From positions 124,001-188,000 of the forward strand of contig CAWGKC010000001.1 of NCBI GenBank assembly GCA_963823105.1: DNA of 64,000 bases. The letters are read 5' to 3'. The position numbers and the translations under genes are program-made. The notes below the pieces were generated by a model. It saw only the letters and a list, made by a program, of their open reading frames with translations. It did not search any database and was not told where the DNA came from. Origin of the DNA: JAJYKC01 sp963823105 (lineage in GTDB: Bacteria > Acidobacteriota > Terriglobia > Bryobacterales > Bryobacteraceae). This document shows, piece after piece, positions 9,751-19,087 of this stretch (its first letter is position 1; each line of letters begins with the position of its first letter).

Positions 9751-9751
9751 G

Positions 9752-12404
9752 ATGCTGTGGCTGCGGATGAGGGCGTTGTTGCGGCGAGGGCGGGCGGAGC
9801 GGGAGTTGGACGAGGAACTGCGTTTTCATCTGGAGAAACAGACGGAACAAAACCTCGCGGCGGGGATGAGCGAGGAAGAGGCGAGGTACGCGGCGCGGAG
9901 GGAGTTTGGCGATTGGGCGCAGCGGAAGGAAGAGTGCAGGGACGCGCGGAGGTTGAACATGATCGACAGCTTAATTCAGGATTTGCGCTATGCGGCGCGA
10001 GGGATGCGCAGGGACCCGATGCTGGCGGGGATCGCGGCGCTGTCGATGGCGCTGTGCATTGGCGCGAACACGACGATTTTCAGCATCGTGGATACGATTC
10101 TGTTGCGGCCGCTGCCGTATCCGGATTCGCGGCGAGTGTATTGGATTGAGCGAGCGGATGGGGCGCATGCCGGAGATGGGCCTCGGGGCCGATTACTACA
10201 GCCTGCGGGAGGAGAACCGGGTATTCGAAGACGTGGGCGCTTTCGACTCGGCGACGGTGAACCGGACGGGCGTCGAGAAGCCGGAGCAACTGGAGGTGGC
10301 GCAGGTGACGCCTTCTTTCTTCCGGGTGTTGGGAACGCGGCCGGCGATGGGACGGTATCTCGCGGTGGACGAGGAGGGAACGAAAGCGCCGCCGGTGGTG
10401 GTGGCGAGCTACGGTTTTTGGCGAAGCCGGATGGGAGGCGACACGCGCGCGGTGGGGAAAACGATCTTGCTGGACCGGCTGCCGTATACGGTGATCGGAG
10501 TGATGCCGCAAGGGTTCGACGCCCCGCAAGGCGCGCAGTTGTGGAGGCCGCTGGATATGGACGAAGCGATGCAGAGACCGCGGTCGGCGGCGCGGCCGAT
10601 GCGGATGGTAAATATCGTGGCGCGATTGAGACGCGGGGTGAGCGGGGAGGCGCTTGGCTCGGAGATGGGCAGGCTCTCGCGGGCGCTGAGAGAGGAGTAT
10701 CCGAAGGAGTTCGAGCGCGCGGGGTTTCTGGATCGTATGGCGATCTGGGCGACGCCGCTGCAAGAGAGGTTGACCGGGAACGTGCGGCCGGCGCTGTTGG
10801 TGTTGAGCGGGGCGGTGGGGCTGGTGCTGCTGATCGCTTGCGCGAATCTGGCGAATCTGCTGCTGGCGAGGGCGTCGGCGCGGAGGCGGGAGATCGCCGT
10901 GAGGATGGCGTTGGGATCGGGACGCGGGAGAATCGTCCGGCAGGTGTTGACGGAGAGCGTGGCGTTGGCGCTGCCGGGCGGGTTGGCGGGCATCGCGCTG
11001 GCGTATCTGGCGGTGGAGGGATTGAACGCGTGGCAGCCGGCGGTGCTTCAGCGCTATCCGGCGATTGCGATGGACGCGACGACGCTGGTGTTCACCTTTG
11101 GGCTGACTTTAATTACGGGCCTGGTGTTCGGGATGGCACCGGCGCTGGCGGCGGCGGGAGTGGGCATTCAGGAAGCGTTGAAGGGCGGGAGCCATTCGTT
11201 GAGCGGCGGGCGCGGCGGAGTGCGGCTGCGGCAGATGTTGGTGGTGGCGGAGTTGGCGATTTGTCTGGTGCTGCTGATCGGAGCGGGATTGCTGGCGCGG
11301 AGCTTTGTGAAATTGGCGGGGACGGATTTGGGATTCCCGGCGGAGAACCTGCTGACGATGAAGGTGAATTTGAGCGGCGCGAGTTATGCGACGGCGGAAG
11401 GGCAGAAGCGATTCTACGACGAGGTGCTGGGGCGCATGAGGCAACTGCCGATGGTGCGCAGGGCGGCGGTGGCTACCGACGTTCCGCTGAGCGGCGGGCA
11501 TGCGTGGAGAGGCTCGCTGATTCAAGTGTTCGGGCGCGCGCCGGTTCCGATGGCGCAGCGGCCGATGGTGGGTGAAATGCAGACAGGCCGCGAGTTCTTC
11601 GCGACGATGGGGATTCCACTGCGGCGGGGACGGCTGTTCGAGGCGGGGGACACCGTGAAATCGAAGCGGGTGGTGGTCGTGAACGAAGCGCTGGTCCGCC
11701 ACATATTCGCCAATGAAGAGCCGGTGGGGCGGCGGATTGGAGTGCAGGGGGAGGATTGGGAGACGATCATGGGGGTGGTGGGCGACATTCGAGGGAATGA
11801 ACTGGGCGCCGAGGCGGAACCGCTGATCTATCGCTGCGATTGCCAGACCGACGCACCCTTCCTTACGCGGATGACGTTCGTGGTGCGCACGGCGGGCGAT
11901 CCGCGCGCGGCGATTCGCGATGTGGAAGGGCAGGTCCACGCGGTGGACCGGAACGAGCCGGTGTTCGACGTGAAGACGATGGAGGAGCGGCTGGCGGCGT
12001 CGCTGGCGCCACAGCGTTTTCACTTGGCGCTGATCGGGGCGTTTGCGGCGTTTGCCTTGGTGTTGGCGGCGGTGGGAGTTTTCGGGGTGATGTCGTACAT
12101 GGTGACGCGGAGGACGCGGGAGATCGGCATTCGCGTGGCGATGGGAGCGACGGCGCGGCACGTCACGCGGTTGGTGGTGGGCGAGAGCGTTGCGCTGGCG
12201 GCGCTGGCGGCGGTGGCGGGACTGGCGGGCGCGTGGGGAGCGACGCGCTATTTGAAGTCGATGCTGTACGGGGTGACGGCGCTCGACGGGTTCACTTTCG
12301 CCGCTATGCCCGTGATTTTGCTGGCGGTGGCGCTGGCGGCGTCGTTCGGGCCGGCGCGGCGGGCGGTGCGGATCGATCCGATGGCGGCGCTGCGGGAGGA
12401 GTAA
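9752..12404 (+). CDS. ADOP-type ABC transporter permease (FtsX/MacB family), one frameshift
   Basis: About 880 residues once the frame change near 10145 is bridged; dropping one G after TATTGGATT gives WISERMGRMPEMG. The N-terminus has the ADOP-specific cytoplasmic segment with ELDEELRFHLEKQTEQN, followed by the classical duplicated permease: helix 1 at MLAGIAALSMALCIGANTT, a MacB periplasmic domain, FtsX core 1 (GLVLLIACANLANLLLAR), a second periplasmic domain (GREFFATMGIPLRRGR), FtsX core 2 (GVFGVMSYMVTRRTREIGIR) and the tail FGPARRAVRIDPMAALREE. There is no dedicated ATPase gene beside it, as is usual for this orphan family. It is the second gene of the PadR operon and probably exports an unknown substrate. 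Confidence 0.88.
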
Positions 12405-12458
12405 CGGGGCGCTTGACGGCGGCGCGGGAATCGAGCAGAGTTAGGAGGAGGTTGAGCG

Positions 12459-12818
12459 ATGAAACTTCTATCGATTTTGATTGTCCTGTTCGCTTTCAGC
12501 GCCTCGGCGGCGGATGTGAGCGGCAAATGGAAGGGGACGGCCGAGACGCCGAATGGAACGGTGGAGCGGACGTTCGTGTTTAAGGTGGAAGGCGATAAGC
12601 TGACGGGCGAGACGTCGAGCGACCGGTTTGGAAAGTCCGCGATTACGGACGGGAAAGTCGACGGGGACAATTTGTCGTTCACGATTACGGTGAGCTTCGA
12701 TGGTAATGAAGCGCAGGTGAACTATAAGGGGAAGGTGAGCGGGGACGTTATCAAGTTCACGGTGGAGATTCCGGGCGGCGATCAGACGATCGAATACACG
12801 GCCAAGCGGGTTTCATGA
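12459..12818 (+). CDS. Small secreted beta-rich protein
   Basis: 119 residues with a clear signal peptide (MKLLSILIVLFAFSASA) and a strong ribosome-binding site (AGGAGGAGG). The mature part, about 100 residues, alternates short strands with Gly/Asp turns (VSGKWKGTAETPNG, GDKLTGETSSDRFG, GKVDGDNLSFTI), typical of small lipocalin-like or DUF-type periplasmic proteins found repeatedly in Acidobacteriota. No enzyme motif is visible. It ends five bases before the convergent csm5 stop, which may explain a shared bidirectional terminator region although I see no obvious hairpin. Function unknown. Confidence 0.78.
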   Translation: MKLLSILIVLFAFSASAADVSGKWKGTAETPNGTVERTFVFKVEGDKLTGETSSDRFGKSAITDGKVDGDNLSFTITVSFDGNEAQVNYKGKVSGDVIKFTVEIPGGDQTIEYTAKRVS

Positions 12819-12822
12819 AGAC

Positions 12823-13974
12823 TCAGGCGGCCAAGTCGACGATGACCCAGCCGGGGAGGGTGGCGGGCTCGCCGTCTTGAAAAACGACGCGGCGGGTTTT
12901 GGGAAAGGGAAGGCCGGACTGGATGGCGCGGGCGTAGAACTCCGATTGTTTCAGGATGGAGCGGTAGGCGGCGTCGGTGGTGTCGAGGAAGGCGGCCTTG
13001 GTGAGAAAACCGCCGCCCCAGCCGATGGAGAACATGCAGGCGTGGGGGCTGGCGGCGAGCGAGGCGAGTTGGTGCTCGAGGGAATCGAGCGAGGCGGCGA
13101 GGCGGGCGAGGCCGGCGGTCTGCGCGTAGTGTTTGTGAATGGCCAGTTGTTGGGCGGAAGCGGCGTTGACGGCGGCGAAGATGGCGGCGCGGGAAGGGCG
13201 GTTCGCGGCGTTTGAGGGCGCGGACGGTTTCCGGTTGGGCGAGGAAATCGTTCTCGCGCCAATCGCCTTCAAAGGATGTTCCGGGGTCGGCCATTTCGGC
13301 GAAGGCGGGAGTGGCGTCGTCGGGGCGCTTGGAGGCTCCGCGGGGGGCTTGTTTCCAGGCGAGTTCGAGCTTGCCGCCGCCTCGGGATTCGAGGGTTGAG
13401 ACGCGGAGGAGATAGACGCGGAAGCGGCCTTGGGCGGGAGCGGAATCGCCGGCCGAGAGGAGCTTCATGACGTTGGCTCCGCCGGGGCCGAGCGCGTTTC
13501 TTCGGCGGGGGCGGTGAGGCGGCGCAGCGCGCGAGGGTCGCCGGCTTCGAGTTTCGATGCGATGCCCGACATGCCGTGGCGGGTCCACTGCGCGTGGACG
13601 GCTCCGGTGCGGAGCGCGCCTTTGAGAGCGCTGGCGGGAAGGAACGGGCCTTGCAAGCCGGAGGCGAAGGTGGGGATGAAAAGATTTTCGGCGCGGGCTT
13701 TTTCCCAGGCCGGGGTGAGCGAGGCGTGTTCGAACGGGATGCGGCGGCCGGCGTAGCTTTGAGCGAAACCGCCCCAGGAGGCGAAGTCGAGCTTCTCGGA
13801 TTTCTTCAACTGGGCGAGGTAGCCTTCGAGGCGCGGGCCTTTGGCGAGGAGGCGGAAGATGCGGCGCTGGTCGAGGATGTTGACTTGATCCTTCCAGACC
13901 ATGTAGTCGATGGGCGAGAGGCGCTGGCCGTCGCCGACGAGGGTGGGAGTGACGCAGGTGACGCGGTACTTCAT
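12823..13974 (-). CDS. csm5: Type III-A CRISPR effector subunit Csm5 (RAMP), two frameshifts
   Basis: About 383 residues when joined over frame changes near 13500 and 13215. The start MKYRVTCVTPTLVGDGQRLSPIDYM is the usual Csm5 opening (a first RAMP strand with CVTPTLVG); SGLQGPFLPASALKGALR is the glycine-rich region that contacts crRNA; the C-terminal third carries FSIGWGGGFLTKAAF, the Csm5 lGWG.g..tKt signature. Csm5 caps the crRNA 3' side of the Csm complex. The ATG overlaps the csm4 stop (ATGA), so translation is coupled. The shifts interrupt every domain, so if they are real this subunit is dead; I favour sequencing indels because the residues on each side stay well conserved. Confidence 0.85.
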
Positions 13975-14991
13975 GCGTTCCCTCGCCAGGGGATGGGGAT
14001 GGAGAGAGCGAAGCCGGAGCGGAAGACGGGGTGCGGGAAGTGGGGCGGAGCGATGTTATGGGCGGCTCCGCGCGGTTCGGAGGAGGCGAAGAGGACGGAG
14101 CCTTCGGCGACGAGCGAGGCGGATGGTTTGAGCGCGCCCCATTGGCCGGGGCTTTCGAAGCGGCCGGAGCGGGCGAGGAGCGAGTAGCTGCCGCGCGTCC
14201 AATCGACGGAGTCGGAAGCGGAGGGGGCGAAGAGGGAGAGCAGCCAATAGGCGGACTCGGCGGCTTCGGCGGCGGGAGGGGTGGAGAGGACGAGCGCGGG
14301 CAAATGGCCGGCGATGATTTCGGGCATTTCGCAATGGCCCCAGCCGAGGGAGCGTTCGCCGCCGAAGCCGGAATCGGCGAGCAGGCGGAGGGCGGCGCGA
14401 ACGGGGGCGGCCCAGCGGTCGCGCGCTTCGTCGTCGAAGAAAGCGGCGGCGAACCACAGGCCGGCGCCTTCGGCGAATTCGAGGCAGGCGGTGGAGTGGG
14501 CGTCGATGCGGCCGGGTTCGAGGCGGTCGACGGCGGCGCGGGAGCGGAGCGCGGCGCGAAAGGGGCCGAAGCCGGGGCCTTTGCCGATGGGGAGGAGACA
14601 TTCGCTGGGGCCGTCGAGAATCCAGCGGTCCTCTTCAATGGGAAGACCGGCGATGAGCGCGGAGGCGAGCGAAAGCGGGATGAAGCGCGCGCCTTTATAG
14701 CGCAGCTTGGGCGAGGGCGGAGGGGGCCAGAGATGATTGGGCGGCGTGACGAGCAGGGTGTCGCGGTGAAACGGGAAGCAGGAGCTGAAGGAGACGGCGG
14801 GGCCGGCGGCGTTTTCGGCGGTGGCGGCGAGCCAGTCCTCGATGTGGCCGAGGCGCAGACATGGCTTGGGTGACGGCGGAGAAGAGGGCGTCGCTGTGAT
14901 AGAGGAAGCCGACGCGATCGCGCGCGCCGGAGTCGTGCCCGATGCGCCAGGGGCCGGTGGGGCGGAGTTTGACGAGAAAGCCGGCGGGCAT
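13971..14991 (-). CDS. csm4: Type III-A CRISPR effector subunit Csm4 (Cas5-like RAMP), one frameshift
   Basis: About 340 residues after bridging a shift near 14860 (after SAVTQAM; the next frame gives LRLGHIEDWLAA). The N-terminus FLVKLRPTGPWRIGHDSG with YHSDALFSAV is a standard Csm4 start; further on LRYKGARFIPLSLASALIAG, and the C-terminal GFGGERSLGWGHCE is the G-rich loop of the Cas5-like fold. In the complex Csm4 binds the 5' handle of crRNA and sits next to Cas10. The start overlaps the csm3 stop by one base and the end overlaps csm5 by four, so it is a tightly coupled cistron. Confidence 0.87.
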
Positions 14992-15839
14992 CAGGCTTCG
15001 GTGAGCTTCGAGGAGAATTCGGGATCGGAGGCGAGGGCTTGAAGCGCGGCGAGATCGCCGGCGGCGAGCAGATCCTGTTCCGCGGCTCCGGAGGAATAGA
15101 AGGCGCGATTGCGCCAGGTGAGCTTGAGACCCGAGAAGGCGACGCGGCCGCTGCCGCGCGAGCCGCCGCCGCCGAGGGAGTCGTCTTCAAGCAGGCGGAG
15201 GCCTTCGACGACGCGGGCGAGAAGGACGCGGTCTTCTTCGCAAAGCACGTCGAGAACGAGGCGGAAATGGAAGCGCGCGCCGGAGGGGACGCGCTCCAAG
15301 GTGCGCGGGTTGGCTTGGGAGGTGATGCGGTCGACGGCGTTCTCGCTCTTCACTTCGGTGAGCTCGTCGTCGAGATTCTCGCGCATTTGCGGAGTGATGC
15401 TTTCGGGGACGAGCGGGGCGTCGTAGACGGTGAGACGGGCGGGTGTGGCGGAGGCGGACTCGGCCGCTTCGCCGCCGGAGACGCGCTCGACGCGGCCGGG
15501 ATTGCGGCCGAAGAGGAGGCAGATTTCGTCGTCGGGACGGTCGCTTTGATGGATGCGCACTTCCTGGCCTTTGCGGCGGGAGACGTAGACCAGTTCGGAG
15601 GGGACGGCCATTCCGGTCGATTGCTCGAGCAGCGAGCGGAGGCGGCCGCGGAGGGAGCTGCCGGGGACGTACGGCAGGCCGAAGGAATCCTTGACGACGG
15701 GGTTATCGGCGCCTCCGATTTCGAGCGAGCCTTTGCCCGCGCCGATGTGCAGGCCGGTGCGGCATTCGAGGCCGCCTTCGAGAATCAACTTACCGATGAG
15801 CTTAAGTTCGGTTTGTGCGGTGTGCGAACTCATGAGCAA
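14991..15839 (-). CDS. csm3: Type III-A CRISPR effector backbone subunit Csm3 (Cas7-like)
   Basis: 282 residues in one intact frame; an internal ATG at 15833 is an alternative start. Csm3 forms the helical backbone that binds crRNA and cuts target RNA every six nucleotides. The catalytic Asp expected in the loop after the first strands is present (IGGADNPVVKD, Asp at residue 45), and PGSSLRGRLRSLLE is the conserved RNA-binding glycine/arginine segment. DDSLGGGGSRGSGRVAF near residue 230 is the G-rich loop. The slice-active residue indicates a complex still able to cleave target RNA. At 282 residues it is somewhat longer than the usual 210-230, with an insertion around residues 95-150. Confidence 0.93.
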   Translation of the reverse strand: MLMSSHTAQTELKLIGKLILEGGLECRTGLHIGAGKGSLEIGGADNPVVKDSFGLPYVPGSSLRGRLRSLLEQSTGMAVPSELVYVSRRKGQEVRIHQSDRPDDEICLLFGRNPGRVERVSGGEAAESASATPARLTVYDAPLVPESITPQMRENLDDELTEVKSENAVDRITSQANPRTLERVPSGARFHFRLVLDVLCEEDRVLLARVVEGLRLLEDDSLGGGGSRGSGRVAFSGLKLTWRNRAFYSSGAAEQDLLAAGDLAALQALASDPEFSSKLTEA

Positions 15840-15857
15840 TCCTTTTCGACGTGGGGC

Positions 15858-16469
15858 CTACTCGTTGTAGGCGACGATGGCCTCGAACAGATCCTTGAAA
15901 CGCTCATAGCCGCGCAGGTCGTTCTTGCGGGTGACCTGGAGCAGCAGGCGTTCGAGGGAATCGAGGCTGCGCAGCGAATGGCGGGCGATGGTGTAGGCCA
16001 GGCGCGCGCGGAGCATGACGAACTCGTGCTGGCGCTCGTTTTCCGGGGCGCGGCAGGCGCGGCGGACGGCGTTGTAGAGGCGGCGCAACTGGCTCTTGGT
16101 GCCGGAGTCCATGTCGCGCATGCGGCTGACGATGGCGTGGGCCTGGTTGTCGAGATAGAGGCTGTCGGCGACGAGGCGCTCGATTTCGATATCGGGAGGA
16201 AGGTCGGGGCGTCCGCCCGGGCCGCGGTCTCCACCGCGATTGGGTCCGCCTTCGCGGCGGTCGTCCCGGCCGCGATTAGGGCCGCCTTCGCGCGGAGGGC
16301 GATCGTCACGGGGAGGACGGGTGTCGCGTGGGCGCGGCGGCTGGCCTTGCGGCTTCGGCTGCTCGCGCTGTTGCTGCGGCGGAGGGGCGGTTGGCGCGGC
16401 GGCGGCCTGTTCGGCGGCAGGCGCGGGTGTGGGCTGGAACTCTTCCAGCAATTCCTTGGGTAGATCCAT
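15858..16469 (-). CDS. csm2: Type III-A CRISPR effector subunit Csm2 with a long disordered N-terminal tail
   Basis: 203 residues. Residues about 93-203 form the all-helical Csm2 small subunit (ERLVADSLYLDNQAHAIVSR, then LRRLYNAVRRACRAPE, ending FKDLFEAIVAYNE). Csm2 lines the non-catalytic side of the complex and supports the crRNA-target duplex. Residues about 11-92 are unusual: Ala/Pro/Gln-rich, then repeats of the type RPPRDDRPPREGG and PNRGRDDRREGG, resembling RGG-type RNA-binding tails. Typical Csm2 proteins are 110-150 residues long. The start is directly behind the cas10 stop and the ORF is intact. The tail could have arisen by expansion of a GC-rich repeat. Confidence 0.85.
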   Translation of the reverse strand: MDLPKELLEEFQPTPAPAAEQAAAAPTAPPPQQQREQPKPQGQPPRPRDTRPPRDDRPPREGGPNRGRDDRREGGPNRGGDRGPGGRPDLPPDIEIERLVADSLYLDNQAHAIVSRMRDMDSGTKSQLRRLYNAVRRACRAPENERQHEFVMLRARLAYTIARHSLRSLDSLERLLLQVTRKNDLRGYERFKDLFEAIVAYNE

Positions 16470-17920
16470 TTAGCCTTCCACGGAGAGACGGGCCCATTCG
16501 AGCGCGACGCGGCCCGACGGGCGAAGTTTGAAATTGGCGGCGTTGCGTCCGATGAGGCCGCCGATGAGCGCCGAGCGCGCCTTTTGAAAATCGCGGGAGC
16601 GCGAGCCGGTGAGCACGCGGCTGAGACGGCGGTAGAAACGCCACGGGCGCTCGGAGCGACGCGAGCGGCCCTGGCGTTTGGTTTCGCGATAGATGGAACA
16701 GAGATCCTGAAGATAGGCGGCGGGCAGGCCGAAGTCGCGCGTCATCGAAGCGAGATTGTCCTTCAACTCGGCGGCGTCGGAGAGCTGTTTCCATTCGAGC
16801 GTGCGGCCGAGCAGATGGAAGCAATCCTTGTCGGTGGATTTGGCGACGTCGAGGCGGCGGCCGGCGTCTTCAAAGACGGAGGCGAGGCTGGAGTAGTCTT
16901 CGGGCGCGAGGGCGAGGGCCATCGAAATGGTTTTGCCTTCGGGGCCGGGGAAGTCCTTGAGGTTCTCTTCGGCGAAGCGTTCGAAGATGCGCTGGACGTC
17001 GCGGGCGAGGAGGATGAGAGCGTCCCAGGCGCCATAGACGGCGAAATCGTCGCCGCCGGAATAGAAGAGAGTGACCTTGTTCCAGAAGCCGGGCATGGTG
17101 CAGAGCAGCTCGAGTTCGCCGGCGAAGAATTGTTTAAAGAGGACGGAGAGCTGGACGTGTTCTTCGATGGAGGAGGCGCGGCGGAGGCGGATGCCGAAGT
17201 CGTCGGTGTCGCCGCGCAGGACGCCCCAGATGGGACGGCCTTCGGCGCGATGGGCAGAGCTCGGCGGCGGTGGCGATGGCCGAGCCTTCGTCGTCGAGCG
17301 CGGCTTGGCGGGCGAGCGGAATGGCGTCCTCGCCTTCGCGCAGCGGCCAGGAAAGCTTGCCGGCGCGGGGCAGAATTTCGGCGGGGTCCTCAGGCGACCA
17401 TCCGGCGCAAGGAGCGTCGCGGAGACGGCGGCCGAGATCCTGGATGAAGTATTCGTCGTATGCGCCGGAGGCGGCGGGCGCGGCGGCGGAGAAGAAATCG
17501 GCGCCGGAGACGGCGAGGGGGACGCTCTTCTTTGTGCTGCAACTCCTCGTTGAGGCGCTTGCGGACGACGGTCCAATCGCCGAGGTTTTCGGTGATGGCC
17601 CAGATGAAGTCGAGCGCTTCGCCGCCGCGGCGATGGATGGCGGCGCGGGCGGCTTCGAGGAAGGACTCGGCTTGCGGGCGGGTGTCGCCAGGAAGGATAA
17701 CCAGGAACTGGCCGGCGCCGCTGGAGCCGAGCAACATGCGCGAGAGGCCAAGCTCGGCGAGGAGGGCGCGGGGCAGCACTTCCATCAGCAGGCTGACCCA
17801 ATGGGAGCGGCCGGCGAGCAGCGCTTCGGCGTCGGCGGCGCTATGCGCGGGATCGCCGGGGGCCGAAAGAAACGGGGCCACGCCGAGGAGTTTGCCTTGA
17901 ACGAGAATCTGAACCGACAT
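16470..17920 (-). CDS. cas10: Type III-A Cas10/Csm1, compact and HD-less, with GGDD cyclase motif; two frameshifts
   Basis: About 483 residues after joining over shifts near 17530 and 17250. It begins MSVQILVQGKLLGVAPFLS directly in the first palm domain (GRSHWVSLLMEVLPRALLAE, then SSGAGQFLVILPG), so the N-terminal HD nuclease (usually 200 or more residues) is absent. The second palm starts GVLRGDTDDFGIRLR and holds YSGGDDFAVYGAWD, the GGDD active site that makes cyclic oligoadenylate in this family; the following SMALALAPEDYSS and AKSTDKD are normal. The zinc-finger CXXC pairs between the palms are not seen. A helical D4 domain ends the protein. Expected output: signalling without HD-type DNA cutting. 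The start at 17920 is the ATG nearest the conserved region; the frame is open a further 12 codons. Confidence 0.85.
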
Positions 17921-18039
17921 TCGTGATAACCGCGCGCGAACTCTCAAATGTAGCAAAAACGGGGGGTGGGAAGCGGGGTGGCGAGCTCGTTACTCGCGGG
18001 GAAAAGCGGATTGCTCGATAACTTTCGACCGGTTCGTTG

Positions 18040-18254
18040 TTATGGCCTGTCGCCGAAGCGAAGGAAGAAACGCGCCAGGTCTGCGCCGATGAGAAGCGAA
18101 ACGGGCTTTTTCGTATCTTCGCGTAGCTTATCGAGGGCCGCGTCGAACTCTTTGGTGCTTGAGGCCGCGGTCGATACTATAAGCCCCAACTCGGCGTCTG
18201 GATAGCGTTCGAACGCCCGGCGAATGTCATCCGCCGCTCTCGTGTCCCAGTGTT
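18040..18254 (-). pseudogene. Gene fragment, possibly the C-terminus of a restriction-endonuclease-like protein
   Basis: A minus-strand frame with no start codon reads GEHWDTRAADDIRRAFERYP and then AELGLIVSTAASSTKEFDAA, ending PVSLLIGADLARFFLRFGDRP and a stop at 18040. Strand-helix alternation, good codon bias and the IVSTA...PV.LLIG.DLA pattern look like a true protein end, reminiscent of the last strands of PD-(D/E)XK-type nucleases. There is no upstream start in frame: the sequence upstream is the PIN toxin gene in another frame. I take it as a truncated remnant left next to the TA pair. Confidence 0.5.
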
Positions 18255-18676
18255 CACCTTGAAAGGTGCGGCGCGGCGATGGCGATGAACTCGCGCGACG
18301 TGACCACTTTCGTCATCTTCCAATGATTCGGAAAATGACGCAGGTTGCCGGTCACCAGGAAGTCCGCGCGGGCGGAATCGGCGCACTCCAAAAACTTGTC
18401 GTCGCCAGGGTCCGCCGCGGCCCGGAGCGGACGCGAGGGGCGGACGAGGTGCGAATGGTTTTTGATGAGTTGGAGGAGTTGCCGCCGGAGGCCCTTGCGG
18501 ATTCGGAGTTCCGGGCGAGCGAGCACCTCCTTGAATTCCGACAGAATGGCTTCGGTCACGTATAACCTGGCCGGTTTGGCGATGGCAAGCCGCAGGACGG
18601 TACGCTGAAGTCCGTCGGGCTTTAGCGCCGCTGAGACGAGGATGTTGGTATCGATGACGATACGAAACGGGATCAT
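18254..18676 (-). CDS. PIN-domain toxin of a type II toxin-antitoxin pair
   Basis: 140 residues, opening MIPFRIVIDTNILVSAAL with the first PIN acidic residue (Asp9). Further acidic residues follow at EFKEVLARPE, at GDDKFLECADSARADFLVTGN, and the C-terminus. The pattern matches the putative toxin component of the PIN family, sequence-specific or general RNases in other bacteria. The ATG overlaps the stop of the upstream antitoxin (ATGA), the usual arrangement for co-translated toxin-antitoxin pairs. It lies beside the Csm operon on the same strand, with a nuclease-like fragment between them. Confidence 0.85.
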   Translation of the reverse strand: MIPFRIVIDTNILVSAALKPDGLQRTVLRLAIAKPARLYVTEAILSEFKEVLARPELRIRKGLRRQLLQLIKNHSHLVRPSRPLRAAADPGDDKFLECADSARADFLVTGNLRHFPNHWKMTKVVTSREFIAIAAPHLSR

Positions 18677-18921
18677 CCTCGCTTCGGCGATTGCGCGCGC
18701 GCGGCTTTGATGACCCGATTGATCTCCCGCGAACTGAGGGTGTTGGTCCCCTTGCGCCGCGATTCCTCCCCGATCACTGCGAGCACTTCCGGCGTCGGCC
18801 CGGCGAGCCTTGCGTATTCCTTGGTCCCGATCCGCACCGCTTTGGGCGCTCCGCGCTTCCCAATGGCGAGCGATGCGCGGGGCGCGGGCGCGAGGGCAGT
18901 GTCGTTCTTGCCGGGTCTCAT
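18673..18921 (-). CDS. Antitoxin partner of the PIN toxin
   Basis: 82 residues from the ATG at 18921, chosen because GGAGGG sits eight bases upstream; a longer frame starts at 18969. Basic N-terminus (MRPGKNDTALAPAPRASLAIGK), then a helix-turn-like GTKEYARLAGPTPEVLAVIG and a basic tail (INRVIKAARAQSPKRG). No family is recognised with confidence, but size, position and four-base overlap with the PIN gene identify it as the antitoxin. It would neutralise the toxin and probably repress the pair. Confidence 0.75.
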   Translation of the reverse strand: MRPGKNDTALAPAPRASLAIGKRGAPKAVRIGTKEYARLAGPTPEVLAVIGEESRRKGTNTLSSREINRVIKAARAQSPKRG

Positions 18922-19087
18922 GTGGATCCCTCCATTTCGATTATCTAGATTAAGGCGTTGAGTCCGCAACTACGGGAGGCATGGACTTCGTTAGAAAGGA
19001 TCGATCTAAGACGCGTCGACACTTCGGGATGCGCACGCCTCCGGCCACCGACTGGGGGCGCCGCATTTGTTAGCATCGGAAATCTCT

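Noticed and set aside
12782..15190. 802-codon minus-strand frame across csm3, csm4 and csm5
   Set aside because: Only its middle part (about 13215-13500) is true csm5 coding sequence; the rest is out of frame to csm3/csm4, and the long frame is produced by GC content.
15039..16463. 474-codon plus-strand frame opposite csm2 and csm3
   Set aside because: Its composition (long Gly/Ala/Glu runs) is typical of a third-position GC shadow; csm2 and csm3 on the minus strand are coherent.
12823..18254. Possible CRISPR array near the csm operon
   Set aside because: I looked for regularly spaced 28-37-base repeats in the operon's flanks and short spacers and saw none.
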